Origin: Fortiea contorta PCC 7126
GTDB lineage: Bacteria; Cyanobacteriota; Cyanobacteriia; Cyanobacteriales; Nostocaceae
DNA length: 64,000 nt
Assembly: GCF_000332295.1 (NCBI RefSeq)
Contig: NZ_KB235930.1
Location: forward strand, 3,809,895 to 3,873,894
Direction of reading: 5' to 3'
The stretch's first letter is position 1, and each line of letters starts with the position of its first letter. This document shows positions 43,776 through 54,170 of the stretch, piece by piece. The notes below the pieces were generated by a model. The model saw only the letters and a list, made by a program, of their open reading frames with translations. It did no database searches and was not told the DNA's origin. The position numbers and the translations under genes were made by a program.

Positions 43776-44504
43776 CTACTCAGGGTCAATACCTGCGGCT
43801 CGCAAGCGTTCTGCTAAAAGTTCAGCTTTTTGACGTTGCTGTTCTAGCAATTGGTCTTTTTGTTCTAGCAATTGGTCTTTTTGTTCTAGCAATTGGTCTT
43901 TTTGTTCTTCTGGTAACATCACCAACTGCCCATCTGGGGTAAAAAAGCGTAATTTGCCCGAATATACCGCCAAATACAGCTCTAACTGCTGACTCCACAA
44001 CCAACCTGACTCAGTAGGTGTAATGTCTTGATATAGATTATCTACTAAGTGAAATCCTCGCAATTCTAAGCTTACTGGATCAAACCAAAAGTAATCTGGT
44101 GTGCGGAATGTATTCTGATATATCTGCTTTTTCAAGCCTTTATCCACTGCGGCAGTAGAATCAGATAACATTTCGATAATCACGTTGGGGTATTTACCGT
44201 CTTCTTGCCACACTACCCAACTTTTGCGGTCTTTTTTTTCTGTATCCAAAACTAAAAAGAAATCCGGGCCCCGAAACTCTTCTGATTTTTTTTGATTGGG
44301 ACTGAAATAGATAGTTAAGTTGCCTGTAGCATAGAAATTATTGCGATCGCGCCACCACCACTTGATGAGGCGAATCAGTATTTCTATCTGTTCGCGGTGT
44401 AAATCTGATTCCAAAGGAGGTTCGTCACTATAGATATCGCCTGGTGGGAAAATTATACCTTCAGTGGTATCCGCAACAGAAGCAGTGGCAAGAGATTGAG
44501 ACAT
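43776..44504 (-). CDS. Uma2 family endonuclease with C-terminal coiled coil
   Basis: 242 residues. The Uma2 domain (EFRGPDFFLVLDTEKKDRKSW, YPNVIIEMLSDSTAAVDKGL, TPDYFWFDPVSLELRGFHL) is followed by a heptad tail KDQLLEQ repeated three times plus QRQKAELLAERLRAAGIDPE. The heptads correspond to a 21-bp in-gene tandem repeat (about 43847-43909), so copy number may vary. The tail should form a coiled-coil oligomer. Confidence 0.88.
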   Translation of the reverse strand: MSQSLATASVADTTEGIIFPPGDIYSDEPPLESDLHREQIEILIRLIKWWWRDRNNFYATGNLTIYFSPNQKKSEEFRGPDFFLVLDTEKKDRKSWVVWQEDGKYPNVIIEMLSDSTAAVDKGLKKQIYQNTFRTPDYFWFDPVSLELRGFHLVDNLYQDITPTESGWLWSQQLELYLAVYSGKLRFFTPDGQLVMLPEEQKDQLLEQKDQLLEQKDQLLEQQRQKAELLAERLRAAGIDPE

Positions 44505-44542
44505 AGCATCAGCACTTTTTTGTCTTTATCCTATCGCCTTTT

Positions 44543-45631
44543 TCATTCCTCGTTATCCTGATACAAATCTTGCAAGGCTTGCTGTTGAGTTTTCCGAGAC
44601 ACACGGCGATATTTCTTAGTTTCTAGCTTGGGTTCGTATTGATTTTGCCCTTTGCTTTTGCTTTTTAATTTAAGAGTAGATTCAGGATCAGCTTGTTGAT
44701 GCAGATGAGTTTGATAAGCGATCGCATCATCCAAAAATTCTAAATAATGCTCATATCTTTCCCACTCTCCCCGCACCACACACTCAGGCTCGTCTCTATG
44801 GATGCAATCATTAAATCGACAACTACCTGCTGCTAACCGCTCTCTCGCTTCGGGAAAATAATAAATTAATTCTTCAGGGGTACAATCAAGGTCTGGTTGA
44901 TTAAAACCGGGAGTATCTGCTAACAAACCACCATCAGGTAATTCAAATAACTCTACATGGCGAGTAGTGTGACGACCACGAGCTAATTTACCAGAAACTT
45001 CACCCACTCGCAAATTAGCGTCAGGAATGAGTGTATTAATTAAACTAGATTTACCCACACCGGAAGGCCCAGCAACCACAGTAATTTTCTGATTGAGATA
45101 ACCAGCCACTTCATGAATATTGAGTCGATTGCTGACACTAATAAATACTGGTTGATAACCCCAAGCCAATAAGCGATCGCTAATTTGTTGCTGAACTTCC
45201 GGCGAGATTAAATCACTCTTATTCAAACATAAAATCACATCCACACCCGTAGACTCAGCCTTAATCAGAAACCGACTCAACTGTAATGGTTCTAAAGGTG
45301 GGTCAGCCACAGCAAAAACCAGCAGGATTTGGTTTACATTGGCGATTGGCGGTCGATCCAACTGTGCTTGACGGGATAAAACCTCAGCGATCGCCCCCCG
45401 TCCTCCAGCCCAATCTGGCTGCTCTACGACTACGCGATCGCCCACCATCACCTGCTGGCCAATTTTTTTCAAGCGGGTTCTGCGCGTACAAAGGAGGATC
45501 AGCGGATAGGGAGAATTCAAAACTACATTTTCCCCATCATTGTGATCTAGCTGCACCTTATAAAAATTAGCTTGCACAGCCAACACTGTACCCACTAACT
45601 GCTCAGTGGCTAAAACCCCTTCCCCGTTCAT
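44543..45631 (-). CDS. rsgA: Small ribosomal subunit biogenesis GTPase RsgA
   Basis: 362 residues from ATG 45631 (the open frame starts 16 codons earlier, inside the upstream gene). The GTPase motifs are circularly permuted: CLNKSDL (G4) comes before GPSGVGKSSLI (G1) and DTPGFNQP (G3). An N-terminal OB fold (GTVLAVQANFYKV) and a C-terminal zinc site (CRFNDCIHRDEPEC) are present. It helps mature the 30S subunit. The tail is a Lys/Gln-rich extension. The start overlaps the end of the TusA-like gene by 4 bp. Confidence 0.94.
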   Translation of the reverse strand: MNGEGVLATEQLVGTVLAVQANFYKVQLDHNDGENVVLNSPYPLILLCTRRTRLKKIGQQVMVGDRVVVEQPDWAGGRGAIAEVLSRQAQLDRPPIANVNQILLVFAVADPPLEPLQLSRFLIKAESTGVDVILCLNKSDLISPEVQQQISDRLLAWGYQPVFISVSNRLNIHEVAGYLNQKITVVAGPSGVGKSSLINTLIPDANLRVGEVSGKLARGRHTTRHVELFELPDGGLLADTPGFNQPDLDCTPEELIYYFPEARERLAAGSCRFNDCIHRDEPECVVRGEWERYEHYLEFLDDAIAYQTHLHQQADPESTLKLKSKSKGQNQYEPKLETKKYRRVSRKTQQQALQDLYQDNEE

Positions 45632-45885
45632 GCGTCTGTAACAGGACGGCGTACCAGCAAGGAAAAATAGCCAGTACAATCTACAATTTGTTCCACCTGA
45701 TAACCAGCCATCGTCAGACTATCAGGAACCTGCTCAATTGGCTCACCGGGGTCTAACCAAACTTCCAGTAGACCCCCAGCGGGCATTTTTTCCAAACGGA
45801 GTTTTGTCCGCACAAAATTAATGGGACAAGGAGTACCACGCAAGTCAAGTTGAGCATCAGGAGATGAGACAGAAGATAAACTCAT
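45628..45885 (-). CDS. TusA/SirA-like sulfurtransferase family protein
   Basis: 85 residues. The motif [22 protein letters not shown] carries the family active-site Cys in CPxxxxxxK, followed by [13 protein letters not shown]. TusA-type proteins move persulfide sulfur, for example in tRNA thiolation; the cyanobacterial role is not established. It overlaps dnaJ upstream by 4 bp and rsgA downstream by 4 bp, so it is translated within the chaperone operon. Confidence 0.87.
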   Translation of the reverse strand: MSLSSVSSPDAQLDLRGTPCPINFVRTKLRLEKMPAGGLLEVWLDPGEPIEQVPDSLTMAGYQVEQIVDCTGYFSLLVRRPVTDA

Positions 45886-47009
45886 GACTTAAACAGATTT
45901 CCCAAGAATCCTTCCAGACCACCTTTACCAGTGCGATCGCCTTTTATTTTCGCCAGCTTCTCTAACAATTCTCTCTCTTCCGGAGTCACTTTGTTAGGAA
46001 TATCAATTAATACTGTCAACATGTGATCACCACGGCTGACAGGATTACCCAAACGTGGTACACCGCGATTTTCCAACTTCATCACTGTATTTGGTTGAGT
46101 ACCGGCGGGAATAGTCAATTCTACTGGCCCATCCACCGTTTCCACCTCGAAACGACAACCTAAAATCGCTTGTAGATAGCTAATCTTGATTTCTGAGAGA
46201 ATGTTAATGCCATCGCGGTGGAATTCCTCATCTTCATTGACAAACAAATAGACATACAAATCTCCAGGTGGGCCGCTGCGTTGACCTGCGTCTCCCTCTT
46301 GGGAGATTCGCAAACGTGTCCCATTATCTACTCCAGCCGGAATTGTAATTTTCAGTTTCTTCGCTACTTGATTTGTGCCTTTACCATCACAAGCATCGCA
46401 CTTATCTTCAATCATCGTTCCCGTCCCATTGCAAGTGGGACAAGTGGAAACTTGGGTAAAGCTACCGAAAGGCGTCCTGGTAACACGCCGTACCTGACCA
46501 GATCCGCTACAAGTAGAACAAGTCCTCGGACGGGTTCCTGGCTTTGCACCAGAACCGCCGCAAGTCTCACAAGTTTCTAGATGGGAAATACGGATTTCCT
46601 TTTCACCGCCAAACACCGCTTCCCGAAAATCTAACTTCAGGTCTAGCCGTAAATCATCACCCCTGACGGGCCCACTGCGTCGTCTTTGTGTCGGGCCACC
46701 CATACCACCAGCGAAGCCGCTGAAAATGCTCTCAAAGATGTCAGCGAAACCACCCATATCGCCCACATCTTGATAGCCAGCAGCCGCACCTGAAACTCCA
46801 GCTTCACCAAAACGGTTATACCGCTCTCTGGTTTCTGGCTCTGAAAGCACCTCATAAGCGCGGTTAATTTCCTTAAAACGTTCCTCCGCACCCGGTTCTT
46901 TGTTCACATCAGGGTGATACTTCCGGGCTAAACGGCGGTAAGCTTGTTTTAGTTCTTCTTTGTCGGCGTCACGAGAGACACCCAGAATTTCATAATAGTC
47001 GCGGGCCAT
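45882..47009 (-). CDS. dnaJ: Molecular chaperone DnaJ
   Basis: 375 residues from ATG 47009; the open frame continues 70 codons upstream, but [18 protein letters not shown] is the canonical start. A J domain with HPD ([10 protein letters not shown]), a Gly/Phe-rich region, and four CxxCxGxG zinc repeats ([32 protein letters not shown]) make a full type I DnaJ. It feeds substrates to DnaK and stimulates its ATPase. The last codons overlap the TusA-like gene start. Confidence 0.96.
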   Translation of the reverse strand: MARDYYEILGVSRDADKEELKQAYRRLARKYHPDVNKEPGAEERFKEINRAYEVLSEPETRERYNRFGEAGVSGAAAGYQDVGDMGGFADIFESIFSGFAGGMGGPTQRRRSGPVRGDDLRLDLKLDFREAVFGGEKEIRISHLETCETCGGSGAKPGTRPRTCSTCSGSGQVRRVTRTPFGSFTQVSTCPTCNGTGTMIEDKCDACDGKGTNQVAKKLKITIPAGVDNGTRLRISQEGDAGQRSGPPGDLYVYLFVNEDEEFHRDGINILSEIKISYLQAILGCRFEVETVDGPVELTIPAGTQPNTVMKLENRGVPRLGNPVSRGDHMLTVLIDIPNKVTPEERELLEKLAKIKGDRTGKGGLEGFLGNLFKS

Positions 47010-47511
47010 ATAGCAAAGGTAAAAGTTAGGAGGAAGAAGGCAGGGGATAGAAGGTAGAAGGTAGAGGTTAATTTTTATTAATAATTGATCATACCCTTTA
47101 CCTTTGACAAAAATCACCAACAAATTTTGAGCAGCGGGTGCTTTCTTCGTAAAATTACGATCAAAGCCGAAGGTCTTAAGACATGAGCGCCCATTTAGGT
47201 AAAATTTCGGGTCGCCCAAAACTACCTGAGAGTAGACCTCCTGGTAACTTTGCTTCAGAAGTTAGCACCATAGCTTTTGGCTCTGCTCAAACTTCTCACC
47301 GCCAAGTCGGCTGTCTCTTTTACAATTGTGCTACTTAGACAAGCAAACCCCGCTCATCAACTAGAGGGGCTAGCCGCACCTAATGGTGCGGAAAACCCCC
47401 CAAAAGCATTTTGTATTTGTGTTGGTACACTGTCTAGCCCACGGTGATTCGCTTCTACAATCTAGCAAACTTATGACATCGGGGATTGGGCCCCATGCGC
47501 CATTCCTCATC
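47010..47511. other. dnaK-dnaJ spacer with hairpin
   Basis: About 500 bp without a supported gene. CCGCACC-TAAT-GGTGCGG (47375-47392) is a perfect 7-bp hairpin, and nearby CCCC...GGGG runs could form a second one. They may terminate or attenuate transcription from dnaK into dnaJ. No CIRCE element was recognised. Confidence 0.5.
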
Positions 47512-49470
47512 CTAATCTATCGCCTCATAATCAGCCTGTGCTGTGCTGTCGTCATCAAAATCAAAGTTAAATTGGGGGATTAGGGTTCCATTCATGGGCT
47601 GCTCTTGTTCTGGGGCTGACAGAATGTGGGAAAATTGTTCTGATTCCTCAGTTGCGCTATTGGCTCGGTTATAGACATTGGCACCAATGGCAAATAGAGC
47701 TTGTTGAAATTCTTCCAGACGGTGCTGAAATTCTTGTGTGGAAATACCGAAGTCAGTCATAGCTATCTGGAGTTGAGCAACTTTTTCACTAGCCAAAGCT
47801 TTAGTCTGTTCGCCAATTAAATCGCCATTATTTTTGAGAGTAGATTCGTAGGTCGATAACAAATTATCTGCTTGGTTTTTGAGTTCTACTAAATCCTTGC
47901 GTCTTCTGTCTTCTTCAGCAAATACCTCTGCTTCTTGGCGCATCCGCTCCACTTCGTTGACACTCAAGCCACCAGTATTAGTAATGCGAATACTCTGTTC
48001 TCGACCGGTACCTTTATCTTGAGCTCCCACTTTCAAGATTCCATTGACATCAATTTCAAAAGATACCTCAATTTGTGGTACTCCCCGGGGTGAAGGAGGA
48101 ATACCAGTCAAGAGAAATTTGCCCAGACTTTTATTATCCCGTGCCATGGCTCGCTCGCCTTGGAGGACGTGTATTTCTACTGAGGTTTGTCCATCAACTG
48201 CTGTAGAAAAAATTTGGGATCTGCTGGTTGGGATGGTGGTGTTGCGTTCAATAATTTTAGTAAACACTTCCCCCAAGGTTTCAATTCCTAGAGATAAGGG
48301 GGTGACATCCAATAACAAGAGATTATCGACTTCGCCACCTAAAACCCCTGCTTGAATCGCTGCGCCCAATGCGACTGCTTCGTCGGGGTTAACGGAGCGA
48401 TCAGGGGTTTTACCGTTGAAAAATTTGATCAGCGCGTTTTGTACCGCCGGAATGCGAGTGGAACCACCAACTAGAATAATTCGGTTGATGTCTTGTGGTT
48501 TGAGGTCTGCATCTTTCAAGGCTTGAATCATTGGCTCGATGGTGGCTGCGACTAGATGTCCTACCAGTTCTTCGAGTTTCGAGCGGCTCAGTTCCATTTC
48601 CAGATGTTTAGGGCCTGTTTCATCAGCGGTGATAAATGGCAAGTTAATTGAAGTGCTGGCGATGGTGGAAAGTTCAATTTTTGCCTTTTCGGCAGCTTCT
48701 CGCAACCGTTGCAGCGCCATTTTATCTTGCAAGAGGTCGATTTTTTCTTGTTGCTGAAATTTTTCAATCATCCAGCGGACGATCGCCCCATCAAAATCAT
48801 CTCCGCCTAATTGATTGTTACCACAAGTTGCCTTGACTTCAAAAACTCCATCCCCAAGTTGCAAAATAGATACGTCAAAGGTACCACCGCCCAAGTCGAA
48901 AACTAAAATCAGCTGCTCTTGCTCTTGCTTATCCAAACCAAAAGCTAAAGCTGCAGCGGTGGGTTCATTAATAATTCTCAGGACTTCTAATCCGGCAATT
49001 GTACCCGCGTCTTTAGTCGCTTGTCTTTGAGCATCTGTAAAATAAGCTGGTACGGTAATTACTGCCTGAGTGACAACTTCACCTAAAAAGCTTTCCGCAT
49101 CTTGTTTGAGCTTTTGCAAGATCATGGCAGAAATTTCTTGTGGCGTGTAGTTACGTCCGCGAATTTGGACATCTACAGTATCATCTCTACCTTTGATGCA
49201 GCCATAAGGAACACGATCGCGTTCGGTTGTGGTGTCTTCCCAGCGCCGACCGATAAATCGCTTAATGCTGTAAACTGTGTTCTCGGCGTTAGTTACAGCT
49301 TGGCGTTTTGCCAGTTGACCGACTAAGCGATCGCCACTCTTACCAAAGCCTACAATACTAGGCGTAGTCCTTGCACCTTCAGAACTAGCAATCACAATTG
49401 GTTGGCCGCCTTCTAAAACTGCGACGCAACTATTAGTAGTGCCTAAATCAATACCAATAACTTTTCCCAT
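47512..49470 (-). CDS. dnaK: Molecular chaperone DnaK
   Basis: 652 residues. The ATPase domain has [31 protein letters not shown] and [15 protein letters not shown]; the linker/substrate domain starts near [17 protein letters not shown]. The C-terminal lid is long and acidic, ending [14 protein letters not shown] rather than the EEVD-like end of other paralogues. With grpE upstream and dnaJ downstream it resembles the grpE-dnaK1 arrangement of Synechocystis, so the paralogue is probably dnaK1 (inference). It folds and protects proteins under stress. Confidence 0.95.
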   Translation of the reverse strand: MGKVIGIDLGTTNSCVAVLEGGQPIVIASSEGARTTPSIVGFGKSGDRLVGQLAKRQAVTNAENTVYSIKRFIGRRWEDTTTERDRVPYGCIKGRDDTVDVQIRGRNYTPQEISAMILQKLKQDAESFLGEVVTQAVITVPAYFTDAQRQATKDAGTIAGLEVLRIINEPTAAALAFGLDKQEQEQLILVFDLGGGTFDVSILQLGDGVFEVKATCGNNQLGGDDFDGAIVRWMIEKFQQQEKIDLLQDKMALQRLREAAEKAKIELSTIASTSINLPFITADETGPKHLEMELSRSKLEELVGHLVAATIEPMIQALKDADLKPQDINRIILVGGSTRIPAVQNALIKFFNGKTPDRSVNPDEAVALGAAIQAGVLGGEVDNLLLLDVTPLSLGIETLGEVFTKIIERNTTIPTSRSQIFSTAVDGQTSVEIHVLQGERAMARDNKSLGKFLLTGIPPSPRGVPQIEVSFEIDVNGILKVGAQDKGTGREQSIRITNTGGLSVNEVERMRQEAEVFAEEDRRRKDLVELKNQADNLLSTYESTLKNNGDLIGEQTKALASEKVAQLQIAMTDFGISTQEFQHRLEEFQQALFAIGANVYNRANSATEESEQFSHILSAPEQEQPMNGTLIPQFNFDFDDDSTAQADYEAID

Positions 49471-49714
49471 AAGGTTCAGTATTTTTACTGTTTTCTACCG
49501 CCGTGATGTTGCGCGGATCATGTTTTTTGCTACAAAGCAAAACCCACGGAAAAGATGAGGGAAGAGAGTAATTAGAAAAGATGAGAGCGTAAGAAATAAT
49601 ACTCTTCATCACTTCCATCACCTCATTACCCTCATCTTTCCAGACTTCGCAGACGGAATGCTCGCCCTTGCTGATACCAAGGCACTTTTGGTCAGTGAGG
49701 CGAGCAGATACAGA

Positions 49715-50455
49715 TTAACTGTTGGCTGGACTCGACTGATTTTCTGCCTCTGGTGGTGCATCTTCCCTGGGAGCAGCCACCTTCACCATTGCATGACGCA
49801 GCACGCGATCGCCCAAGTAATATCCGCGTACTAACTCTTCTAACACTGTTCCTTCGGGATGTTCATCCGTAGGTTCCCGCATTACGGCTTCATGCAGATT
49901 CGGATCGAATTCTTGACCATCAGGGCGCATCGGTGACACACCCAAGCGCTTGAGGCTATCTACCAGTTGTTTATAAACACCTTGGTAGCTTTTGTGAATC
50001 GTCATTTCCCCTTCGGTTTGGGGTTTAAGATGCGATCGCGCCCGCTCAAAGTTATCGACTATTGGCAACAATTCTAGAATCGTATTGCGCTTGATTTGAG
50101 CTTCTAAATCCTCTTTTTCTTTTTGATTACGTTTGCGATAATTCTCAAAATCTGCGGCAATCCGCATATATTGAGTACTCCGCTCTTCTAATTGTGTTTT
50201 TAAGGATTCAATTTGTTGGGCTAATTCCGCCGAAGCTGCTGTTTCAACTTCAGTCTTCTCAGCGACGCCGTTATTTAATGTAGATGCTGTATCTCCCGAC
50301 ACATTGGTTTGGGCTGCGACTTGTTCAGTAACGTCGCTGCTATATTCATTAGAGTTTATTGGGGCTGGGGAGTCGCTCGTCATTGGTTGCATTACCTCTA
50401 TTGGTTCACCCAATTGTTCACTTGTACTGTTCACCTGTTTATTTTCGTCTATCAT
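49715..50455 (-). CDS. grpE: Nucleotide exchange factor GrpE
   Basis: 246 residues. A long acidic, disordered N-terminus (about 1-85) is followed by the coiled coil ([20 protein letters not shown]) and the conserved core [16 protein letters not shown], then the beta wing with [21 protein letters not shown] and HAMVKVA. GrpE releases ADP from DnaK. It is 244 bp upstream of dnaK on the same strand, the first gene of the chaperone cluster. Confidence 0.95.
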   Translation of the reverse strand: MIDENKQVNSTSEQLGEPIEVMQPMTSDSPAPINSNEYSSDVTEQVAAQTNVSGDTASTLNNGVAEKTEVETAASAELAQQIESLKTQLEERSTQYMRIAADFENYRKRNQKEKEDLEAQIKRNTILELLPIVDNFERARSHLKPQTEGEMTIHKSYQGVYKQLVDSLKRLGVSPMRPDGQEFDPNLHEAVMREPTDEHPEGTVLEELVRGYYLGDRVLRHAMVKVAAPREDAPPEAENQSSPANS

Positions 50456-50695
50456 TGTCCACTCATCCCAGATACTATCAATGGCATCAAGTCACCACAT
50501 TTTATAGCCGTGATGATTTACGGCTAGCAACTAAGGCTGATTTATTGCCGAAGATATTCCAGGAAGTGACATCACCGTCTTCTTATTGTGACAAATGGTG
50601 AACAAGTTAGCGTAAAGGCTTCTAGGGCGGTAAACCGAATCTACGGATTTTCAACGGAATCGAGCACAGACAACGAGACACTGTAATTAGTCTTA

Positions 50696-50807
50696 TCCCC
50701 CCACCTCCCCACACTCCCCACACTCCCCACCCCCCCACCTCCCCATCCCCCCATCTCCCCATCCCCCCATCTCCCCACACCCCCCATCTCCCCACACCCC
50801 CCACCCC
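50696..50807. repeat. C-rich octamer repeat upstream of pilB
   Basis: About 110 bp of CCCCATCT, CCCCACAC and CCCCCCA units ending roughly 85 bp before the pilB start. Minus-strand G tracts could form quadruplexes. Same family as the arrays at 4.9, 16.9, 24.4, 24.7 and 56.0 kb. Confidence 0.88.
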
Positions 50808-50893
50808 GAATTTACCGGCTGTGAGTGAGAATTCTGGGCGAGAGCTTGGGAATACTTCAAGTAGAGGTTTTCCCTACTTATTGCTCATCATTT

Positions 50894-52906
50894 ATGACTT
50901 ATTCGTCACCACAACGTCGGAGCACTGCGCTGACGGCGAGAACGGAGTTTTCACCATTTGGCACAAAATTAGTACAGGCTGGTTATGTAAATAGCGATCA
51001 GATGCGTCAAGCACTGGTTGAAAGCCGCAAGTCTGGTGTACCTCTGACGGAGATGCTAGAGTCGATTACCGGACGACAACTGTCTCCTGAGTTACTGAGA
51101 CAATATAAAAAGCAGCAGCTATTTGAACTGAAAATATTATACGGTGTCGAATCCCTTGATCCGGAAGTCAACCAATTTGCGAATGCGATCGTTGGACAAT
51201 TAATTGACACTTTAATTCCAGTAGACATCTGTCGTCGTCATCGTTTAGTACCGTTGTCAAAAAACGAAGACCAGAACCCCCCCAGCGTTTTAGTGGCGAT
51301 GGTTGATCCGGATAATCTGGAGGCTTCAGATGACCTCAACCGCATCTTGCGTCCCCAGGGTTTAGCGTTACAGCGCATGGTGATTACTCAGGAAGATTAC
51401 CAGCAGTTGATCAATCAATACCTAGATGATCTGGCTGTGCGACAAAAACACCTGGAACAAGAAAAGTTTACAGATATTAATCAAGATTTAGAAAATCTCG
51501 GCAATCTTGATTTAGATGATGCTCCCGAAGATATGGAAGCTGACTTGGGAGCAGCAATGAAGGGTGCAGAAGATGCACCAGTAATCAATCTTGTCAATAG
51601 AATTCTGGCTAAAGCTTTGCATGACAAGGTTTCTGATATTCACATTGAACCGCAAGAAGAAAATCTCCGCATTCGCTTTCGCAAGGATGGAGTGCTGCGC
51701 CAAGCTTTCGACCCCCTACCGAAAAAAATCATTCCAGCTGTCACAGCCAGATTTAAAATCATTTCTAATCTGGATATTGCCGAAAGGCGTTTACCCCAAG
51801 ACGGACGCATCCGGCGGATGTTTGAGGGACGTAAGGTGGATTTCCGGGTGAATACCTTACCCAGTCGCTACGGGGAAAAGGTGGTTTTGCGGATTCTGGA
51901 TAATTCCTCTACTCAACTGGGATTGAATAAGTTAATTACTGATCCAGAAACATTGCAGATTGTCCAAGAAATGGTCAGTCGTCCTTTTGGTTTGATTTTG
52001 GTAACTGGGCCGACTGGTTCTGGTAAAACAACTTCGCTGTATTCGGCTTTGGCAGAAAAGAACGATCCGGGAATCAACATTAGTACTGTAGAAGACCCGA
52101 TTGAGTATAGTTTACCGGGAATTACGCAAGTACAGGTGATTCGGGAAAAAGGATTAGATTTTGCAACGGCGTTGCGGGCTTTCTTGCGACAAGATCCAGA
52201 TGTGCTGTTGGTGGGTGAGACGCGGGATAAGGAAACAGCAAAAACCGCCATTGAAGCAGCGTTGACAGGTCACCTAGTATTAACCACTTTACACACTAAT
52301 GATGCTCCTGGTGCGATCGCTCGTTTGGGAGAAATGGGAATTGAGCCTTTCATGGTTTCCAGTTCTTTAATCGGCGTTCTCGCCCAACGGTTGGTACGGC
52401 GGGTGTGCGGTGATTGTCGCATTCCCTATACTCCCACCACCGAAGAACTAGCGCGCTACGGTTTATCAGCTTCTCAAGATGTGGGAGTCACTTTTTACAA
52501 AGCTAATACTTTACCAACGGAAGCTATAGCAGAAGCCAAAGCTAAAAATCAACTTTGTCCAAGTTGTAATGGTGTCGGTTATAAGGGGCGCTGTGGTGTG
52601 TATGAAGTCATGCGCGTCACCGAAAATCTGCAAACTCTGATCAACGAAGACGCACCCACAGAACGCATTAAGGAAGTAGCAGTGGAAGAAGGGATGAAAA
52701 CCTTACTCGCTTACAGCTTAGATTTAGTCCGACAAGGTGCTACCACTCTAGAAGAAGTTGACCGCGTAACTTTCACTGATACAGGTTTAGAAGCTGAGTT
52801 AAAAGCCAAACGCAAGAGTAGTCTTACATGTCGAACTTGTGACGCCACATTACAACCGGAATGGCTAGATTGTCCCTATTGTATGACGTCTCGTTTTCAA
52901 GATTAA
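50894..52906 (+). CDS. pilB: Type IV pilus extension ATPase PilB (GspE family)
   Basis: 670 residues from ATG 50894; the frame extends 23 codons upstream without similarity. An N-terminal MshEN-type domain (FGTKLVQAGYVNSDQMRQAL) is followed by the GspE core: Walker A GPTGSGKTTS, Asp box EDPIEYSLPGITQV, Walker B-like DPDVLLVGETRD and the His box GHLVLTTLHTNDA. A CxxC zinc site (CGDC...CPSCNGVGYKGRCG) is in place, and an extra C-terminal ribbon CRTCDATLQPEWLDCPYC follows. It drives pilus assembly. pilT starts 36 bp downstream. Confidence 0.93.
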   Translation: MTYSSPQRRSTALTARTEFSPFGTKLVQAGYVNSDQMRQALVESRKSGVPLTEMLESITGRQLSPELLRQYKKQQLFELKILYGVESLDPEVNQFANAIVGQLIDTLIPVDICRRHRLVPLSKNEDQNPPSVLVAMVDPDNLEASDDLNRILRPQGLALQRMVITQEDYQQLINQYLDDLAVRQKHLEQEKFTDINQDLENLGNLDLDDAPEDMEADLGAAMKGAEDAPVINLVNRILAKALHDKVSDIHIEPQEENLRIRFRKDGVLRQAFDPLPKKIIPAVTARFKIISNLDIAERRLPQDGRIRRMFEGRKVDFRVNTLPSRYGEKVVLRILDNSSTQLGLNKLITDPETLQIVQEMVSRPFGLILVTGPTGSGKTTSLYSALAEKNDPGINISTVEDPIEYSLPGITQVQVIREKGLDFATALRAFLRQDPDVLLVGETRDKETAKTAIEAALTGHLVLTTLHTNDAPGAIARLGEMGIEPFMVSSSLIGVLAQRLVRRVCGDCRIPYTPTTEELARYGLSASQDVGVTFYKANTLPTEAIAEAKAKNQLCPSCNGVGYKGRCGVYEVMRVTENLQTLINEDAPTERIKEVAVEEGMKTLLAYSLDLVRQGATTLEEVDRVTFTDTGLEAELKAKRKSSLTCRTCDATLQPEWLDCPYCMTSRFQD

Positions 52907-52942
52907 TCGTTTTTCAACTAATAACAAAAAGGAAATAAAAAT

Positions 52943-54067
52943 ATGGAATTAATGATTGAAGATTTGATGGAACAGATGATAGAAATGGGTGGCTCGGATA
53001 TGCATTTATCCGCTGGTTTACCTCCCTACTTTCGCATCAGCGGAAAACTCACTCCCATCGGTGAAAACATATTAACTGCTGACCAATGTCAAAGACTGAT
53101 TTTTAGTATGCTCAACAATACTCAGCGTAAAACCTTAGAGCAGACTTGGGAACTAGATTGTTCTTATGGTGTTAAAGGTTTGGCACGCTTTCGGGTTAAT
53201 GTCTATAAAGATCGCGGTGCTTACGCTGCTTGTTTACGGGCTTTAAGTTCCAAAATTCCTAATTTTGAAAAGTTAGGTTTGCCAGATGTGGTCAGAGAAA
53301 TGACGGAAAAACCCAGGGGATTGATTTTAGTTACAGGCCCCACTGGTTCAGGCAAAACAACTACTCTGGCAGCGATGATTGATTTAATCAACCGCACTAA
53401 AGCCGAGCATATTTTAACAGTAGAAGACCCAATTGAGTTTGTTTATGAACCCATTAAAAGTTTAGTTCATCAACGACAATTAGGCGAAGATACGAAAAGT
53501 TTTGCTAATGCCTTAAAAGCTGCTTTGCGGGAAGATCCGGACATTATTTTAGTAGGAGAAATGCGAGATTTAGAAACAATTTCTTTAGCAATTTCTGCCG
53601 CAGAAACAGGACACTTAGTATTTGGTACACTCCACACCAGTTCAGCCGCTCAAACTGTTGACAGAATTATCGATGTTTTCCCCCATGAAAAACAAACCCA
53701 AGTAAGGGTGCAGTTATCTAACTCATTAGTAGCTGTATTTAGCCAAACTTTAGTACCCAAGAAAAATCCTAAACCAGGTGAATATGGTCGAGTGATGGCG
53801 CAAGAAATTATGATTATTACTCCTGCTATTTCTAACTTAATTCGAGAAGGGAAAACATCACAAATTTATTCAGCAATTCAGACTGGTGGTAAATTGGGAA
53901 TGCAAACTTTAGAGAAAGTTTTAGCTGATTTGTATAAAGCGGGAACTATTTCTTTTGAAGCTGCAATGTCTAAAACTTCTAAACCAGACGAAGTTCAACG
54001 CCTCATTGGTGGTAGCGCACCTCCAGCAAATGCAGGTGCAAAACCCGGAGTGGCTAAAGCACATTAG
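52943..54067 (+). CDS. pilT: Type IV pilus retraction ATPase PilT
   Basis: 374 residues. The start GGSDMHLSAGLPPYFRISG is diagnostic of PilT. Walker A GPTGSGKTTT, EDPIEFVYEPIKS, the retraction motif region DPDIILVGEMRDLETI and GHLVFGTLHTSSAAQT are complete. It depolymerises pili for twitching motility and phototaxis. It sits between pilB and pilC as in other filamentous cyanobacteria, where the genes are needed for hormogonium gliding. Confidence 0.95.
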   Translation: MELMIEDLMEQMIEMGGSDMHLSAGLPPYFRISGKLTPIGENILTADQCQRLIFSMLNNTQRKTLEQTWELDCSYGVKGLARFRVNVYKDRGAYAACLRALSSKIPNFEKLGLPDVVREMTEKPRGLILVTGPTGSGKTTTLAAMIDLINRTKAEHILTVEDPIEFVYEPIKSLVHQRQLGEDTKSFANALKAALREDPDIILVGEMRDLETISLAISAAETGHLVFGTLHTSSAAQTVDRIIDVFPHEKQTQVRVQLSNSLVAVFSQTLVPKKNPKPGEYGRVMAQEIMIITPAISNLIREGKTSQIYSAIQTGGKLGMQTLEKVLADLYKAGTISFEAAMSKTSKPDEVQRLIGGSAPPANAGAKPGVAKAH

Positions 54068-54170
54068 TATTCAGGGTTCGTATTCATCAAACTCATAAAT
54101 AGGAAATGGGACATCGGTTATCTTCCCCATTGCCTATTCCCCATGTTCCATTCCTTATTCTTCAACATCT

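Noticed and set aside
46981-47511. CIRCE (HrcA) operator in front of the chaperone genes
   Set aside because: TTAGCACTC-N9-GAGTGCTAA is not present; a lone TTAGCACC near 47260 is not enough.
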